DNA of 64,000 bases from positions 1-64,000 of the forward strand of contig CAJOIF010000006.1 in assembly GCA_905234765.1 (NCBI GenBank), given 5' to 3'. This document shows positions 34,034 to 43,382 of the stretch, piece by piece. Positions within the stretch are counted from its first letter, which is position 1. Each line of letters begins with the position of its first letter. Both the position numbers and the translations under genes were made by a program. Origin of the DNA: an uncultured Bacteroidales bacterium (lineage in GTDB: Bacteria > Bacteroidota > Bacteroidia > Bacteroidales > F082). Under the pieces are notes generated by a model. That model searched no databases and had not been told where the DNA came from. It saw only the letters and a program-made list of their open reading frames with translations.

Positions 34034-34681
34034 CTATAGATTACTGATGATACTTCTAACTTTATCCGATATATACTTCACCGAGTTGGTGGTGTTCTCA
34101 AGCACCTGCACCAAGTCCTTGCGCTTGATGATCTCAGTGAGGCTGTAGTCTCGCTGGAACAGTTTGCTGATGTAGCTGCCATAGAGTACGTCGTTCTCGT
34201 TTTCCAAGGTTTTGATCTCTTGGCAGAGACGGCCGATTTCCTTGCGTTTGTCGAACATCACGGGCAGGTCTTTGATGATGTTGCTGAGGTTTTCAGCGGC
34301 AAACATGATGTTCTCAGCCATCGTGGTAAGGTCTTCATCCACATCGAGGAAACGGCGGGTGAGAACGATGTTGGCCGAATCGTCGATGCGGTCGAGGAAG
34401 GTGTCCATCATCTCGGCGAGCTCATGCACGTCCTCGCGTTCGAAAGGGGTGAGGACGGTGTTGAAGAGTTGGCTATAGAAGTCGCGCAGCACGTCGTCGC
34501 CGCTGGTCTCGCAGGCCTTGATGTCCTTTTTCAGGGCTTCCAAGCGCGACAGGTCGGTCTCAATCAGCATCTGCCGGAGTAGCTTGGCGGCTTTCTCGAT
34601 GTATTCTGCCTGCTTTTGGTAGAGCGGGTAGAACTTCTTCTCCTTGGGAACGAAAAACTGGAAGAAACTGTCGAGGCTCAT
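34034..34681 (-). CDS. DUF47/PhoU-like phosphate transport regulator (copy 2)
   Basis: 215 residues, entirely helical, with the PhoU-like DUF47 pattern: FFQFFVPKEKKFYPLYQKQAEYIEKAAKLL, FEREDVHELAEMMDTFLDRIDDSAN, and a final VLENTTNSVKYISDKVRSI. Family members act with Pit permeases, probably as membrane-associated regulators. It starts 3 bp after the Pit gene. A second homologue flanks Pit on the other side, so the permease is sandwiched between two non-identical DUF47 genes. Confidence 0.92.
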   Translation of the reverse strand: MSLDSFFQFFVPKEKKFYPLYQKQAEYIEKAAKLLRQMLIETDLSRLEALKKDIKACETSGDDVLRDFYSQLFNTVLTPFEREDVHELAEMMDTFLDRIDDSANIVLTRRFLDVDEDLTTMAENIMFAAENLSNIIKDLPVMFDKRKEIGRLCQEIKTLENENDVLYGSYISKLFQRDYSLTEIIKRKDLVQVLENTTNSVKYISDKVRSIISNL

Positions 34682-34684
34682 AAT

Positions 34685-35755
34685 TTAGATGGGTAAGAGG
34701 TGGAACAACAGGTTAAGGACACCGCCGATGACTAACGGCACCGGGATGGTCAGTATCCACGACAAGACGATGCGTTTGGCGGTGACCCACTTCACAGACT
34801 TCATGCCGTCGGTGAGCCCTACGCCGATGACGCCGCCAGTGATGGTGTGCGTTGTGCTGACAGGGATGCCGAGGAAAGAGGTGGCTATCAAGGTGGTGGC
34901 GCCGGCAAATTCGGCCGAAAAGCCTCGGATGGGTGTGATCTTAGCCAAACCGCCGCCCATGGTCTTGATGACGTTCTTGCCGCCAATCAGGATGCCTAAC
35001 GACATGATGATGTAACAGACGACAGCAAGGATGTCGGGGATGTGAAAGCCTTGACTATGGTCGTAGAAGTTGCTGATAAAGTTTTGCATCTCTGGACTGA
35101 CGCCTTTCGTGGTGAACACGCTGGCCATCAGTACAGCGATGATACCCATCGTCTTAGGCGCGTCATTCGAACCGTGACCGACACAGAAGGCCGCTGTCGA
35201 GAAATGCTGTAGCACCTTGAAGATTTTGTCGACTTTTTTGCGCGGGCTGTTTTTGAACACCTTTAAGAAGAGGCATTCAAGGAAGAAACCTAAAAACAGT
35301 CCGATGAGCGGCGACAGGACGATAAATAGCAGGGTGAGCAGGATGGGCGTCATGTGGAGCACCGATGCCCCGTTGACGAACCAGGCAGCACCGATGATGC
35401 CGCCGATGAGGGCGTGTGAGGTGGAGATGGGCATTCCGCTCTTGGTGCAGATGGCCACCCAGATGGCGGCACCCACCAAAGCGGACAAGATAAGGTAGGG
35501 GTCAATGACGTTTTGGTCGGCGAAGTTGGCCATGGTGTTACCCACAGCAAACTGCTGGTTGAACACCAAGCGGATGATGATGAAGGCGGTGAACTCCCAG
35601 AACGAAGCCCAAAGGATGGCCTGCACGGGGGTCATCACCTTGGTGGCGATGATGGTCGAGATGGAGTTGGCCGCGTCGTTCATGCCGTTCAAGAAGGTGA
35701 AGATGAAGGCAAGGACGATGGACAGGATGATGGCTATGGTCAGGAGGTTCATCAC
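34685..35755 (-). CDS. Inorganic phosphate transporter, Pit family
   Basis: 356 residues. Two inverted-repeat halves carry the family motifs: FLNGMNDAANSISTIIATK and SGMPISTSHALIGGIIGAAW in the first, VGHGSNDAPKTMGIIAVL and LGIPVSTTHTITGGVIGVG in the second. It imports metal-phosphate with protons across the inner membrane at low affinity. The start overlaps the upstream DUF47 stop by 4 bp (translational coupling). PiT-type operons with a DUF47 gene are common; two are not. Confidence 0.94.
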   Translation of the reverse strand: MMNLLTIAIILSIVLAFIFTFLNGMNDAANSISTIIATKVMTPVQAILWASFWEFTAFIIIRLVFNQQFAVGNTMANFADQNVIDPYLILSALVGAAIWVAICTKSGMPISTSHALIGGIIGAAWFVNGASVLHMTPILLTLLFIVLSPLIGLFLGFFLECLFLKVFKNSPRKKVDKIFKVLQHFSTAAFCVGHGSNDAPKTMGIIAVLMASVFTTKGVSPEMQNFISNFYDHSQGFHIPDILAVVCYIIMSLGILIGGKNVIKTMGGGLAKITPIRGFSAEFAGATTLIATSFLGIPVSTTHTITGGVIGVGLTDGMKSVKWVTAKRIVLSWILTIPVPLVIGGVLNLLFHLLPI

Positions 35756-36399
35756 GATTCTTTTATGATTAGGCTTTTCACGGTGGTGGTCACGTCCTTG
35801 GCGCGGTCGGTGGTGTCTTCCACCACTTGGGCTATCTCCTTGTATTTCAGTAGTTCAATCTCGTCTTTCTCGTTCTCGAAAAGGTAGGAGATGTAGTCAC
35901 CGTAGATGTCGTCAACGGCGTGCTCAATCAGGGTGACTTTCTGGCACAGCTCGTTGATTTGCTGGTGGTTGCTGCCGAGGTCGTCGAGCAGACCGAAGAT
36001 TTCCATCATGATGTTGGCGTCCTCGTGGATATTGTCGATGATTTCCTTGATTTGCTTGTCAATCTTCTTTGGATTGTACATCAGGATGGTCTTGGCCGAG
36101 TGGTTGATGAAGTCGAGAAACTTGTCGAGGTCCATCGCTAAGGCGTTCATGTCCTCACGGTCGAAGGGCGTGACGAAGGCGCCGTTGAGTTCGATGTAGA
36201 ACTCGCGCAGCAGCTCATCGCCAGTCGATTCCTGTTTCTTGATCATCCGGGTGAGCAGACGTCGTTCTTCGGGGTCGTCGCTTTTGACGAGTTCCTTGAG
36301 GTACTTGGCTGCAATCTGCGCCGTTTCAGCCTGTTTGGCGTAGGTGGGGAAGAAGTGTTTCTCGCGTTTTTCCCGTGTGAAGAGGTTGTTCAGTCCCAT
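35752..36399 (-). CDS. DUF47/PhoU-like phosphate transport regulator (copy 1)
   Basis: 215 residues, same length as copy 2. Pattern: LFTREKREKHFFPTYAKQAETAQIAAKYL, FDREDMNALAMDLDKFLDFINHSAKTI, and final VVEDTTDRAKDVTTTVKSLI. First gene of the phosphate operon, behind a consensus promoter, coupled to Pit by a 4-bp overlap. The two copies differ clearly in sequence, suggesting an old duplication with separate roles (for example heterodimer formation), which is inference. Confidence 0.92.
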   Translation of the reverse strand: MGLNNLFTREKREKHFFPTYAKQAETAQIAAKYLKELVKSDDPEERRLLTRMIKKQESTGDELLREFYIELNGAFVTPFDREDMNALAMDLDKFLDFINHSAKTILMYNPKKIDKQIKEIIDNIHEDANIMMEIFGLLDDLGSNHQQINELCQKVTLIEHAVDDIYGDYISYLFENEKDEIELLKYKEIAQVVEDTTDRAKDVTTTVKSLIIKES

Positions 36400-36447
36400 C
36401 GTGGAATGGTTTTGAAATTGTTAGGTGCAACGAAGTTAATTTTGGGG

Positions 36448-36455
36448 CAAATATA
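36448..36455 (-). promoter_or_regulatory. -7 element TATATTTG for the DUF47-Pit-DUF47-pncB operon
   Basis: Exact TAnnTTTG on the minus strand, 48 nt before the ATG at 36399. Confidence 0.6.
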
Positions 36456-36486
36456 GGGAAAAATAGTATTGGTTGAACATCAATGA

Positions 36487-37518
36487 TTATTTCGCCGCAA
36501 CACCACACAGATGGAACAGCACTCGTGCCCCGACGTTGCCGTCCCACTCTCCGCTTTCGGGCGCGGGCGACACCTCGCAGAGGTCGAAGCCGATGATGTC
36601 CTTGCCCGCTTCACGGATGCGGTTGAGCAGGTACATCAGCTCCTCATATTCCAAGCCACCTGGAACGGGCGTGCCCGTATTGGGACAGAGCTTCGGATCG
36701 AGGGCGTCGATGTCGATGGAGAGATAGACCTTTTGTGGCAAGGCGGCAACCATCTCGTCCACAATGGTTTTCCACGTCGTGCCTTCGTACATGCGGCGAC
36801 GGCAGTCGCGGTCGAAGAACACCTTGATTCTATTGGGCTGGCTTTCCACCAAGGCCTTCTCCTGGTGGCAGTAGTCGCGGATGCCGACTTGCACGAGCTT
36901 CTTCACGTTGCTGAATTGCAGCGTGTTGAAGAAGATAGAAGCGTGCGAGTATTTGAAGCCCTCGAAGGCCTCGCGGAGGTCGCAGTGGGCGTCGGCATGG
37001 AGGATACCGTATTCCACACCTTGTTCATTAAGGTATTGGTGGTAGGCGAGGGGACAACTGTGGTCGCCGCCAAGGAGACCCACCACCTTGCCTTGTGCCT
37101 TCCAGTAGGCGATGCGCTCGCGCAGCCATGCGTTTTTCTTCTCAGTAGCGGCTTCGATGCGCCGATAGAGTTCATTGTATTTCTCAGGTTCGTCGACGAG
37201 TGTGCCTTCATACAAGGCGTTGATGATTTCTTCGCTCAATGGAGCCATCTCATCGTGCAGCTCACGGAGTTCCTTGGGAAATTCATCCATCCAGATGCCT
37301 TTTTGCCAGAGGTCGGGGTAGTCGTGGTGGCAGAGGTCAACTTGCAAAGAGGCCTCCATAATGGTGGCGGGACCGTCCACGGTACCTCTGTTATAGCTCG
37401 TAGTGAGTTCCCATTCGACGGGTATGATGATGATTTGCGCTTCCTCGGCGGTGCAGGGAAGGCCGTAAATGCCTGAATCGGCTACTGCTGCGGCGTTGGG
37501 GTCAAAAGTGTTTTCCAT
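36487..37518 (-). CDS. Arginase/agmatinase/formimidoylglutamase family hydrolase
   Basis: 343 residues from the ATG at 37518 (MENTFDPNAAAV); the upstream in-frame ATG at 37557 precedes the promoter and is rejected. The ureohydrolase metal ligands are complete: GLLGGDHSCPLAY, HADAHCDLREAFEG and LSIDIDALDP, binding two Mn2+. FDLCEVSPAPESGEWDGNVGARVL is the typical C-terminal signature. The exact substrate (agmatine, arginine or formiminoglutamate) cannot be settled from sequence; similar Bacteroidota proteins are annotated as agmatinase family. Confidence 0.9.
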   Translation of the reverse strand: MENTFDPNAAAVADSGIYGLPCTAEEAQIIIIPVEWELTTSYNRGTVDGPATIMEASLQVDLCHHDYPDLWQKGIWMDEFPKELRELHDEMAPLSEEIINALYEGTLVDEPEKYNELYRRIEAATEKKNAWLRERIAYWKAQGKVVGLLGGDHSCPLAYHQYLNEQGVEYGILHADAHCDLREAFEGFKYSHASIFFNTLQFSNVKKLVQVGIRDYCHQEKALVESQPNRIKVFFDRDCRRRMYEGTTWKTIVDEMVAALPQKVYLSIDIDALDPKLCPNTGTPVPGGLEYEELMYLLNRIREAGKDIIGFDLCEVSPAPESGEWDGNVGARVLFHLCGVAAK

Positions 37519-37536
37519 TGTTGATAAATTTGGGGT

Positions 37537-37574
37537 CAAAAATAGGGAAAAAACCAATTAAATAACTATTTTTG
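37537..37574. promoter_or_regulatory. Divergent TATTTTTG promoter pair
   Basis: 37537-37544 reads CAAAAATA (minus-strand TATTTTTG for the ureohydrolase); 37567-37574 is TATTTTTG on the plus strand for the MBL hydrolase. The ATGs are 75 bp apart. Confidence 0.6.
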
Positions 37575-37593
37575 CGCCCAAATTTGATGAAAG

Positions 37594-38415
37594 ATGGATT
37601 TGTTCTCGTGCCTTTCGCCCTTTGTCTTTTGCAGCTTTGCCTCGGGCAGTAGCGGCAACTGCTATTATGTGGGGCGACAGGACGAAGGTCTGCTCGTCGA
37701 CGTGGGTATTAGCGCAAAACAAGTGAAAGTCAAACTGGCTGAGCAGGACCTATCACTCAAAAGCATCAAAGCCATCCTCATCACTCACGACCATATCGAC
37801 CATGTGTCGGGGCTTGAGAACCTCACAAAAGATAGTGAGATTCCCATCTATGCCCATTCCGATTGCCTGCAAGGCCTGCTTGAGGGTAAATCCACCAAGC
37901 ATGTTGATCCGACATTGTTTCATGAAATTGAACCCATGCAGCCTTTTGAGTTGCTTGGTATCAACATTGAGGCGTTCCCTGTGATGCACGATGGTCGTGG
38001 CGCGATGGGGTATCATTTTGATTACGAGGGACATACTCTCACAATCGCCACCGACATCGGTATGTTGGACAAGGTGGTGAAGGAGCAAATCCGCAAGACG
38101 GAGAACATCGTCATTGAGGCCAATTACGACATGGAGATGCTGGACAAAGGCTCCTATCCCTATATTTTGAAGCAACGTATTTCGGGGCCTTTTGGCCATT
38201 TGAGCAATGTGGAATCGGCTCGTTTTTTGGCTGAGATATATCATCCGAGAATCAAAAACATCATGTTGTGCCACCTTAGCGAGAACAACAACACGCCCAA
38301 TCGCGCCATGCAATGCCTCTATCAGCAATTCCAGAAAAAGCATGTCCGTCCCGATGCCAATACCACCATCTTCCCTTTGCCTCGACACAAATCAACTGGT
38401 TTCGTCTATTTGTAA
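37594..38415 (+). CDS. MBL-fold metallo-hydrolase (YycJ/WalJ-like)
   Basis: 273 residues. The metallo-beta-lactamase fold has the HxHxDH motif in ILITHDHIDHVSG, plus CSFASGSSGNCYYVG at the N-terminus, FPVMHDGRGAMGYHF and MLCHLSENNNTP. The SGSSGN start and short length match the YycJ/WalJ group of putative 5'-3' exonucleases or phosphodiesterases. Substrate unproven. Monocistronic; after the stop, 170 bp to the next gene hold no promoter match that I can see. Confidence 0.9.
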   Translation: MDLFSCLSPFVFCSFASGSSGNCYYVGRQDEGLLVDVGISAKQVKVKLAEQDLSLKSIKAILITHDHIDHVSGLENLTKDSEIPIYAHSDCLQGLLEGKSTKHVDPTLFHEIEPMQPFELLGINIEAFPVMHDGRGAMGYHFDYEGHTLTIATDIGMLDKVVKEQIRKTENIVIEANYDMEMLDKGSYPYILKQRISGPFGHLSNVESARFLAEIYHPRIKNIMLCHLSENNNTPNRAMQCLYQQFQKKHVRPDANTTIFPLPRHKSTGFVYL

Positions 38416-38584
38416 GTCTACGGCTTTCCACAATCATATTGTGTAATTCTACGATTTTCCACACTTTTCCTCAACTCAATGAAGTTGCGGATTTTTGATT
38501 TAAATAATTGGAAATCAATTGATTGTAACCAACTTATTTAATAAGGTATAGAATATGCTGGAAAATGCGCAAAATTTCAATGTT

Positions 38585-39472
38585 ATGAAAACAAGATCGT
38601 CATTTGTTGCCATAGTTTCTTTCCTGTTTGTGGTTCTTTTTTCTACCTCATGCAATGTGGAGCGTTCCAAGAAGTATCAGGCTCTTATGGCTGAGCGTGA
38701 TTCCTTGTATACGGAAACCGTGGCTGCCAAAGGTGGTTTCGACAATGCACTGAATACCATCAACGAGATTGAAAATGCACTTGAGGCGGTGCGTGCCCAA
38801 GAAAACATCATTATGATGGAGAGTGAGGAAGGCAACTCCAATAAGGCCGTTTCGGAGATCAATGCTATTCAACAGACTTTGCAGGAAAACCGCAACAAGA
38901 TTGCCGAATTGGAAAAACAACTTGCCAGCCAGGGTGCCCAATCGAAGGCTTTGAACCAGACCGTCAGCCGCTTGAAGAAGCAACTGGAGGACAAGGACAC
39001 ATACATCAACACTTTGAAAGCTGAGTTGGAACAGAGTCATCAGCAGATCGCCAGCCTGAATACTCAAGTCATTGGCTTGAATGAGAATATCAATAACCTG
39101 AATGAAAACCTTGATGTGTTGAATGTGCAGAATGCTGCCCAACAGGCCACGATTCAGAATCAAGATGCGGAACTCAACACTGTTTGGTTCTGTGTCGCGA
39201 CTGCGAAAGGACTGAAAGAGAAAGGTATCATTGAGGGTGGAGTGAAGAAAGAGATCAGCAAAGATGGGTTTGATAAGAGCCAGTTTACGCAGGCTGACAA
39301 GCGCGAGTTGACCTCGATTCCTTTGGATACGCATAAAGCCACGCTGATTACCACCCATCCCGTGGGAAGCTATGAGATTGTGGAAGACGGCAACGGCTCA
39401 AAAGTGTTGAATATCCGCGATAAGGATGCATTCTGGAGTGTTTCAAGATATTTGGTAGTTTCCATCAAATAA
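38585..39472 (+). CDS. Coiled-coil lipoprotein of unknown function
   Basis: 295 residues from the ATG at 38585 (MKTRSSFVAIVSFLFVVLFSTSC); the lipobox STSC gives a lipid-modified Cys at about 23. Residues about 30-200 form a long coiled coil with heptads of L/I/A (NRNKIAELEKQLASQ, VSRLKKQLEDKDTYINTLKAEL). A globular C-terminal part follows (WFCVATAKGLKEKGIIEGG...). It lies in the cell envelope and may be a spacer or scaffold. I do not recognise a named family. An upstream ATG at 38555 is less likely because it would precede the signal peptide. Confidence 0.8.
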   Translation: MKTRSSFVAIVSFLFVVLFSTSCNVERSKKYQALMAERDSLYTETVAAKGGFDNALNTINEIENALEAVRAQENIIMMESEEGNSNKAVSEINAIQQTLQENRNKIAELEKQLASQGAQSKALNQTVSRLKKQLEDKDTYINTLKAELEQSHQQIASLNTQVIGLNENINNLNENLDVLNVQNAAQQATIQNQDAELNTVWFCVATAKGLKEKGIIEGGVKKEISKDGFDKSQFTQADKRELTSIPLDTHKATLITTHPVGSYEIVEDGNGSKVLNIRDKDAFWSVSRYLVVSIK

Positions 39473-39517
39473 TTTCCGTTTATACGGAATCTGCTCGTTT
39501 TCAATTTTTTTCAAAAG

Positions 39518-39550
39518 CGCCTTGCTTCGCCAGTTGCAAGGCGTTTTTTT
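39518..39550 (+). terminator. Terminator after the coiled-coil lipoprotein
   Basis: CGCCTTGC / GCAAGGCG, 10-nt loop, then a run of T. Confidence 0.8.
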
Positions 39551-39584
39551 ATGCTTTTTTTGTTTGCGGTCATTAAAAAATGCC

Positions 39585-39592
39585 TATTTTTG
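39585..39592 (+). promoter_or_regulatory. -7 element TATTTTTG for the sigma-54 activator
   Basis: Ends 4 nt before ATG 39597, so the mRNA is probably leaderless. The longer frame from 39522 lies upstream of this promoter and is rejected. Confidence 0.65.
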
Positions 39593-39596
39593 CAGT

Positions 39597-40931
39597 ATGA
39601 AAACGAGAGTCCTTGTGGTTGAAGACGATGCCGCTTTTGGCATGATGATGCAGACATGGCTGAAGAAAAACGGCTATGAGACTGTGTTGGCGTCGCGTTA
39701 CGAGCAGGCGAAGATGGAGATTTCCGCCAAGCCGTTCAACTTGATTCTCACGGATTTGCGCCTCCCTGATGGCGACGGCATCCTGCTGATGACTTGGGTG
39801 CGCGAGAAGATGAAAAGTCAGGTGCCCATTATCGTGATGACGGGCTATGCCGAGGTGCAGACCGCTGTCTCGGCCATGAAGCTTGGTGCCTTCGACTATC
39901 TTAAGAAGCCCATCAACCCGAGCGTGTTGGAGGAGAAAATCGCAGCAGCCCTTGAATCGTTGGACGATGAGTCGCCAGAAGCCTTCTTGCCGGTCAAGAA
40001 GCAATGGGTGAGAGGTAACAGCCCTGCGATTCAACGGCTTTACAAACATGTGGAACTGGTAGCCCCCACCAAATTCTCTGTCCTCATCCTAGGCGAGAGT
40101 GGTACCGGCAAGGAATACATTGCCCGCATGATACACGACTTGAGCCAATACAAAGACGGTCCTTTTATTCCCGTAGACTGTGGAAGCCTTTCCAAAGAAC
40201 TGGCTCCCAGTGAGTTGTTTGGCCATCTGAAAGGCTCTTTCACTTCTGCCATCGCCGACAAAAAAGGTGTCTTCGAGCAAGCACGTGGTGGCACGGTGTT
40301 TCTTGACGAAGTGGGTAACTTGCCTTACGAGGTGCAGATGCAGCTGCTTCGTGCCTTGCAGGAACAGAAGGTGAGGCCTGTGGGGTCGGCCACCGACATC
40401 AATGTGGATGTTCGCATCCTCGCCGCCACCAACGAGAATCTGGAGCAAGCCATCGAAGAAGGCCGTTTTAGGCAGGATTTGTTCCACAGAATCAATGAGT
40501 TTGCCGTTGAGGTGCCGCCTCTGCGCGAACGCCTTGAGGACTTCGACGAGTTTGTGGCATTTTTCATCCGCCAGGCCAACGAGGAATTGGGCAAGAATGT
40601 AAAAGGCATCACCCAGGAAGCCACTGAGCGTTTGAAAGCACAACGTTGGAACGGCAACCTGCGCGAATTGCGCAATGTGCTGCGCCGTTGCGTATTGTTC
40701 GCCGATGGCGAGTACATTGATTTGGATGACCTGCCCGTGTTTACGATGCCCGTCAGGAAAACCGTTGTGGATTCGGCTGATGACTGGGCTTTGCGTCCTG
40801 ACCACGAAAAGGAGCAGATTGAAGCCGCCTTGCAGAAGGCGAGGGGCAACAAGACCGTGGCAGCCAAACTCTTGCAAATCGACCGCAAGACCTTGTACAA
40901 TAAGATGCATCTTTACGGGATAGAGCTGTAA
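39597..40931 (+). CDS. NtrC-family sigma-54-dependent response regulator (RteB-like)
   Basis: 444 residues. Receiver domain 1-120 with phospho-acceptor Asp53 (ILTDLRLPDG) and the LKKP lysine. The AAA+ domain has Walker A GESGTGKE (about 166-173), Walker B TVFLDEVGN (about 233-241) and R-fingers in FRQDLFHRI. The sigma-54 contact loop, normally GAFTGA, reads GSFTSA (about 213-218). A Fis-type HTH ends the protein (NKTVAAKLLQIDRKTLYNKM). It is convergent with a hybrid histidine kinase, its likely partner, as in Bacteroides RteA/RteB. Target genes unknown. Confidence 0.93.
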   Translation: MKTRVLVVEDDAAFGMMMQTWLKKNGYETVLASRYEQAKMEISAKPFNLILTDLRLPDGDGILLMTWVREKMKSQVPIIVMTGYAEVQTAVSAMKLGAFDYLKKPINPSVLEEKIAAALESLDDESPEAFLPVKKQWVRGNSPAIQRLYKHVELVAPTKFSVLILGESGTGKEYIARMIHDLSQYKDGPFIPVDCGSLSKELAPSELFGHLKGSFTSAIADKKGVFEQARGGTVFLDEVGNLPYEVQMQLLRALQEQKVRPVGSATDINVDVRILAATNENLEQAIEEGRFRQDLFHRINEFAVEVPPLRERLEDFDEFVAFFIRQANEELGKNVKGITQEATERLKAQRWNGNLRELRNVLRRCVLFADGEYIDLDDLPVFTMPVRKTVVDSADDWALRPDHEKEQIEAALQKARGNKTVAAKLLQIDRKTLYNKMHLYGIEL

Positions 40932-40936
40932 GCACT

Positions 40937-43375
40937 CTATTCGATTCCGTATTTTTCCGCCAGCATATCCATCAGCTCGTCGGTTTGGGCCATGAAGCGG
41001 GCTGCGTCGTCTTTCCAGTTCGGATAGTCGGCTTCCGTTTCGTCTTTGCCGCGTAAGGCGTTCATCTTGGCTAGGAAAGTGGTGTCGCGTCCCAATTGGG
41101 TGAACATGGGCAACATCTTATGGCAAAGCCCTTGCATTTCCGTGAAATCTGAACGCTCTAGCAGGGCGTTCATCGTGACCAAGTCATCGGCGGTGGATTG
41201 CACGAAGACGCGGAGGATGTCGGTCATGGCCTCGCGGTCGTTCCCCATCATCTCACTGAAGGTGGGGAAGTCGGGATAGGCTGTCTCTTCTTCAGCAGCG
41301 TTCGTGGCCACACTTCCAAAGAGGCTTTCCAACTGCTTGAGGTTGAAAGGCTTCTGTAGGAATCCGTCGAAGCCTTCCTCCTTGGCTTTCTCGTTGGTGT
41401 ATTCGATGCGGCCGGTCATGAGGATGACAGGCTTTGTGGCATCGGCGTCTTTGAAGAGGTGCAGGATGTCGTTGCCGGTCAAGGCACCCATCTCGCGGTC
41501 GGTAAGGATGTAGTCGTAGTCGGCTATCTGGGCGACGGCACTCTCGATGTCGCTTTTCGAACGGCAGGGGATGGCTTGGTGCCCCAGACGCTGTAGCATA
41601 TTGCCCACCACGCTTAAGAGTGTGTTGTCGTCATCGATGATGAGGATGTGGAGGCTCTTGTCTTCGGTTTTTTCGTTGGCCTCGGACTTTTCGATGTCGG
41701 TTACGACCTCCACGGGCAGCCTAACTTCGAAATGCGATCCCTTTCCAACTTCTGATTCGATGTGGATTTCGCCGTCTAGGAGATCCACCATGCCCTTCAC
41801 CACCGTCATGCCGTAGCCGGTGCCTTCCGCGAACTGATTGTAACTCTCGATGCGCACAAAAGGCTTGAACACCTCCTCGCGCTGGTCTTCGGGGATGCCG
41901 AAGCCCGTGTCGATGATGTCGAGGACAAGGAGACCGCGTCCCATCCGCGCTTTGAAGGTGACGTTGCCTTCCAAAGTGTATTTGATGCCGTTGGAGATAA
42001 GATTTGTTAGTATCTGGCTGATTTTCAACTTGTCGGAGTTGATGACAGTACCGCTTTCGATGCTGTTTGCGAAGTTGAATTGCAGGTTCTTTTGTCGGGC
42101 GATGGGAGCAAACATCTCAGCAATATCGGCGCAAAGCTGCCCGATGTCGAAGTTCTCTTTGCTGACTTGCAACTTGCCTTGCTCGAGGCTTGAGTATTCC
42201 AGCAAGTTGTTCAAAAGGTTGAGGATATGGTCGGCCGACTGCTGTATCGAACTGATTTCCTTCTCGTTTTCGGTTTTGTCCATGAGTTCCACATGTCCCA
42301 TGATGGAGGAGAGAGGTGCCTTGATGTCGTGTGAGACCGAGAGCAACAGTTTGTGTCGGCTTTCCATGATCTCTTCGGTTTTCCTTTTGGCTTCTTCAGC
42401 AGCTTTTCTGGCTCTGTATCCTTTATTTACATCACTGATAATCAAGATGATGAATATGATGATTAACAACAATGTCACGGCACCGATGAGTATGGAGGTC
42501 TGGGTGTTTTTCTGGATGAGTGCCTCGCTTTTTTCGATTTCGGTGATGGTGGAGTCGAGGATTTCCTGGTTGAGGCGTATCAGTAGGGAGGAAATCTGTT
42601 CGGAGAGCAGGTTGTCGGCTCTGACGAGTTCTTGTGTCTTCCTCTCGTAATCCTTGATTTTGTCCCAATATTCCGCTTTGGCCTTGTTGGAGAGCACACG
42701 GAGGTCGGCGAGGATGGTGAGCGAGTCGTGGTGTTGCTGTTGGATGCGGAGGGTGTCGCTGCGTTCGATGCTGATGTGGACGATGCTGTCTTCCAGTTCG
42801 GAGGGGCTGAAAGCGTCGCCGATGCGTTTCCAGAAGCCTTTTTTCTCGGTTTTCGGCACACGGATGGCCGTGTCTTTCGACACTGTGGTGACTACGATTT
42901 CTTCTTTGGGTTTGGGTGGGATGTAGTCGTCGATGGTGCGGTCAAACTCGGCCAAAGGGTTGAAGTCGTGGAACTGGCGCGACAGCTCGTTGCTGATCTT
43001 TCCTTTGCTCTTGATGAGCCTGTTGATTTCGGTGATCATCTGTTTGTTGTCTTCGCTGATTTCAACGGACATGAGCGCATTGGTCTGAGCTGTGATTTCG
43101 TTCTTGTATTTGTTGAATTCGCGCCTGTAGCGGGGCTGTTCGGTGAAAGCGTAGAGGTTGGCGGCGTTTTGGGCACCGTGGACGTTTTTGGTGAATTGGT
43201 TGACCCATCCTAGTGCCTCATGTTGCGAATCGATGTTTGAACGCTGGTTTGCAATGGAATTGCGCAGGTTGAAGATGTAATAGAACAGCGCGGCGCAAAG
43301 TGCCATGACGAAGAGGTAGGTGATGACCACCTCCCAGCTTGTCCGGCGTTCGTATCGTTTGTTTTTCTTCGACAT
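40937..43375 (-). CDS. Hybrid histidine kinase with receiver and HPt domains (RteA-like)
   Basis: 812 residues. TM1 at about 17-37, a periplasmic helical sensor of about 260 residues, TM2 at about 300-322 (TSILIGAVTLLLIIIFIILII). HisKA has SVSHDIKAPLSSIMGH; the ATPase has N-box NLISNGIKYT, DTGFGIP and GTGYGM. A receiver domain follows (IIDDDNTLL, acceptor Asp in ILTDREMG, Lys in LQKPF). A C-terminal HPt domain carries the His in GLCHKMLPMFTQLG. So it is a complete phosphorelay in one protein, probably passing phosphate to the sigma-54 activator encoded convergently 5 bp away. Confidence 0.92.
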   Translation of the reverse strand: MSKKNKRYERRTSWEVVITYLFVMALCAALFYYIFNLRNSIANQRSNIDSQHEALGWVNQFTKNVHGAQNAANLYAFTEQPRYRREFNKYKNEITAQTNALMSVEISEDNKQMITEINRLIKSKGKISNELSRQFHDFNPLAEFDRTIDDYIPPKPKEEIVVTTVSKDTAIRVPKTEKKGFWKRIGDAFSPSELEDSIVHISIERSDTLRIQQQHHDSLTILADLRVLSNKAKAEYWDKIKDYERKTQELVRADNLLSEQISSLLIRLNQEILDSTITEIEKSEALIQKNTQTSILIGAVTLLLIIIFIILIISDVNKGYRARKAAEEAKRKTEEIMESRHKLLLSVSHDIKAPLSSIMGHVELMDKTENEKEISSIQQSADHILNLLNNLLEYSSLEQGKLQVSKENFDIGQLCADIAEMFAPIARQKNLQFNFANSIESGTVINSDKLKISQILTNLISNGIKYTLEGNVTFKARMGRGLLVLDIIDTGFGIPEDQREEVFKPFVRIESYNQFAEGTGYGMTVVKGMVDLLDGEIHIESEVGKGSHFEVRLPVEVVTDIEKSEANEKTEDKSLHILIIDDDNTLLSVVGNMLQRLGHQAIPCRSKSDIESAVAQIADYDYILTDREMGALTGNDILHLFKDADATKPVILMTGRIEYTNEKAKEEGFDGFLQKPFNLKQLESLFGSVATNAAEEETAYPDFPTFSEMMGNDREAMTDILRVFVQSTADDLVTMNALLERSDFTEMQGLCHKMLPMFTQLGRDTTFLAKMNALRGKDETEADYPNWKDDAARFMAQTDELMDMLAEKYGIE

Positions 43376-43382
43376 GGTGCCG

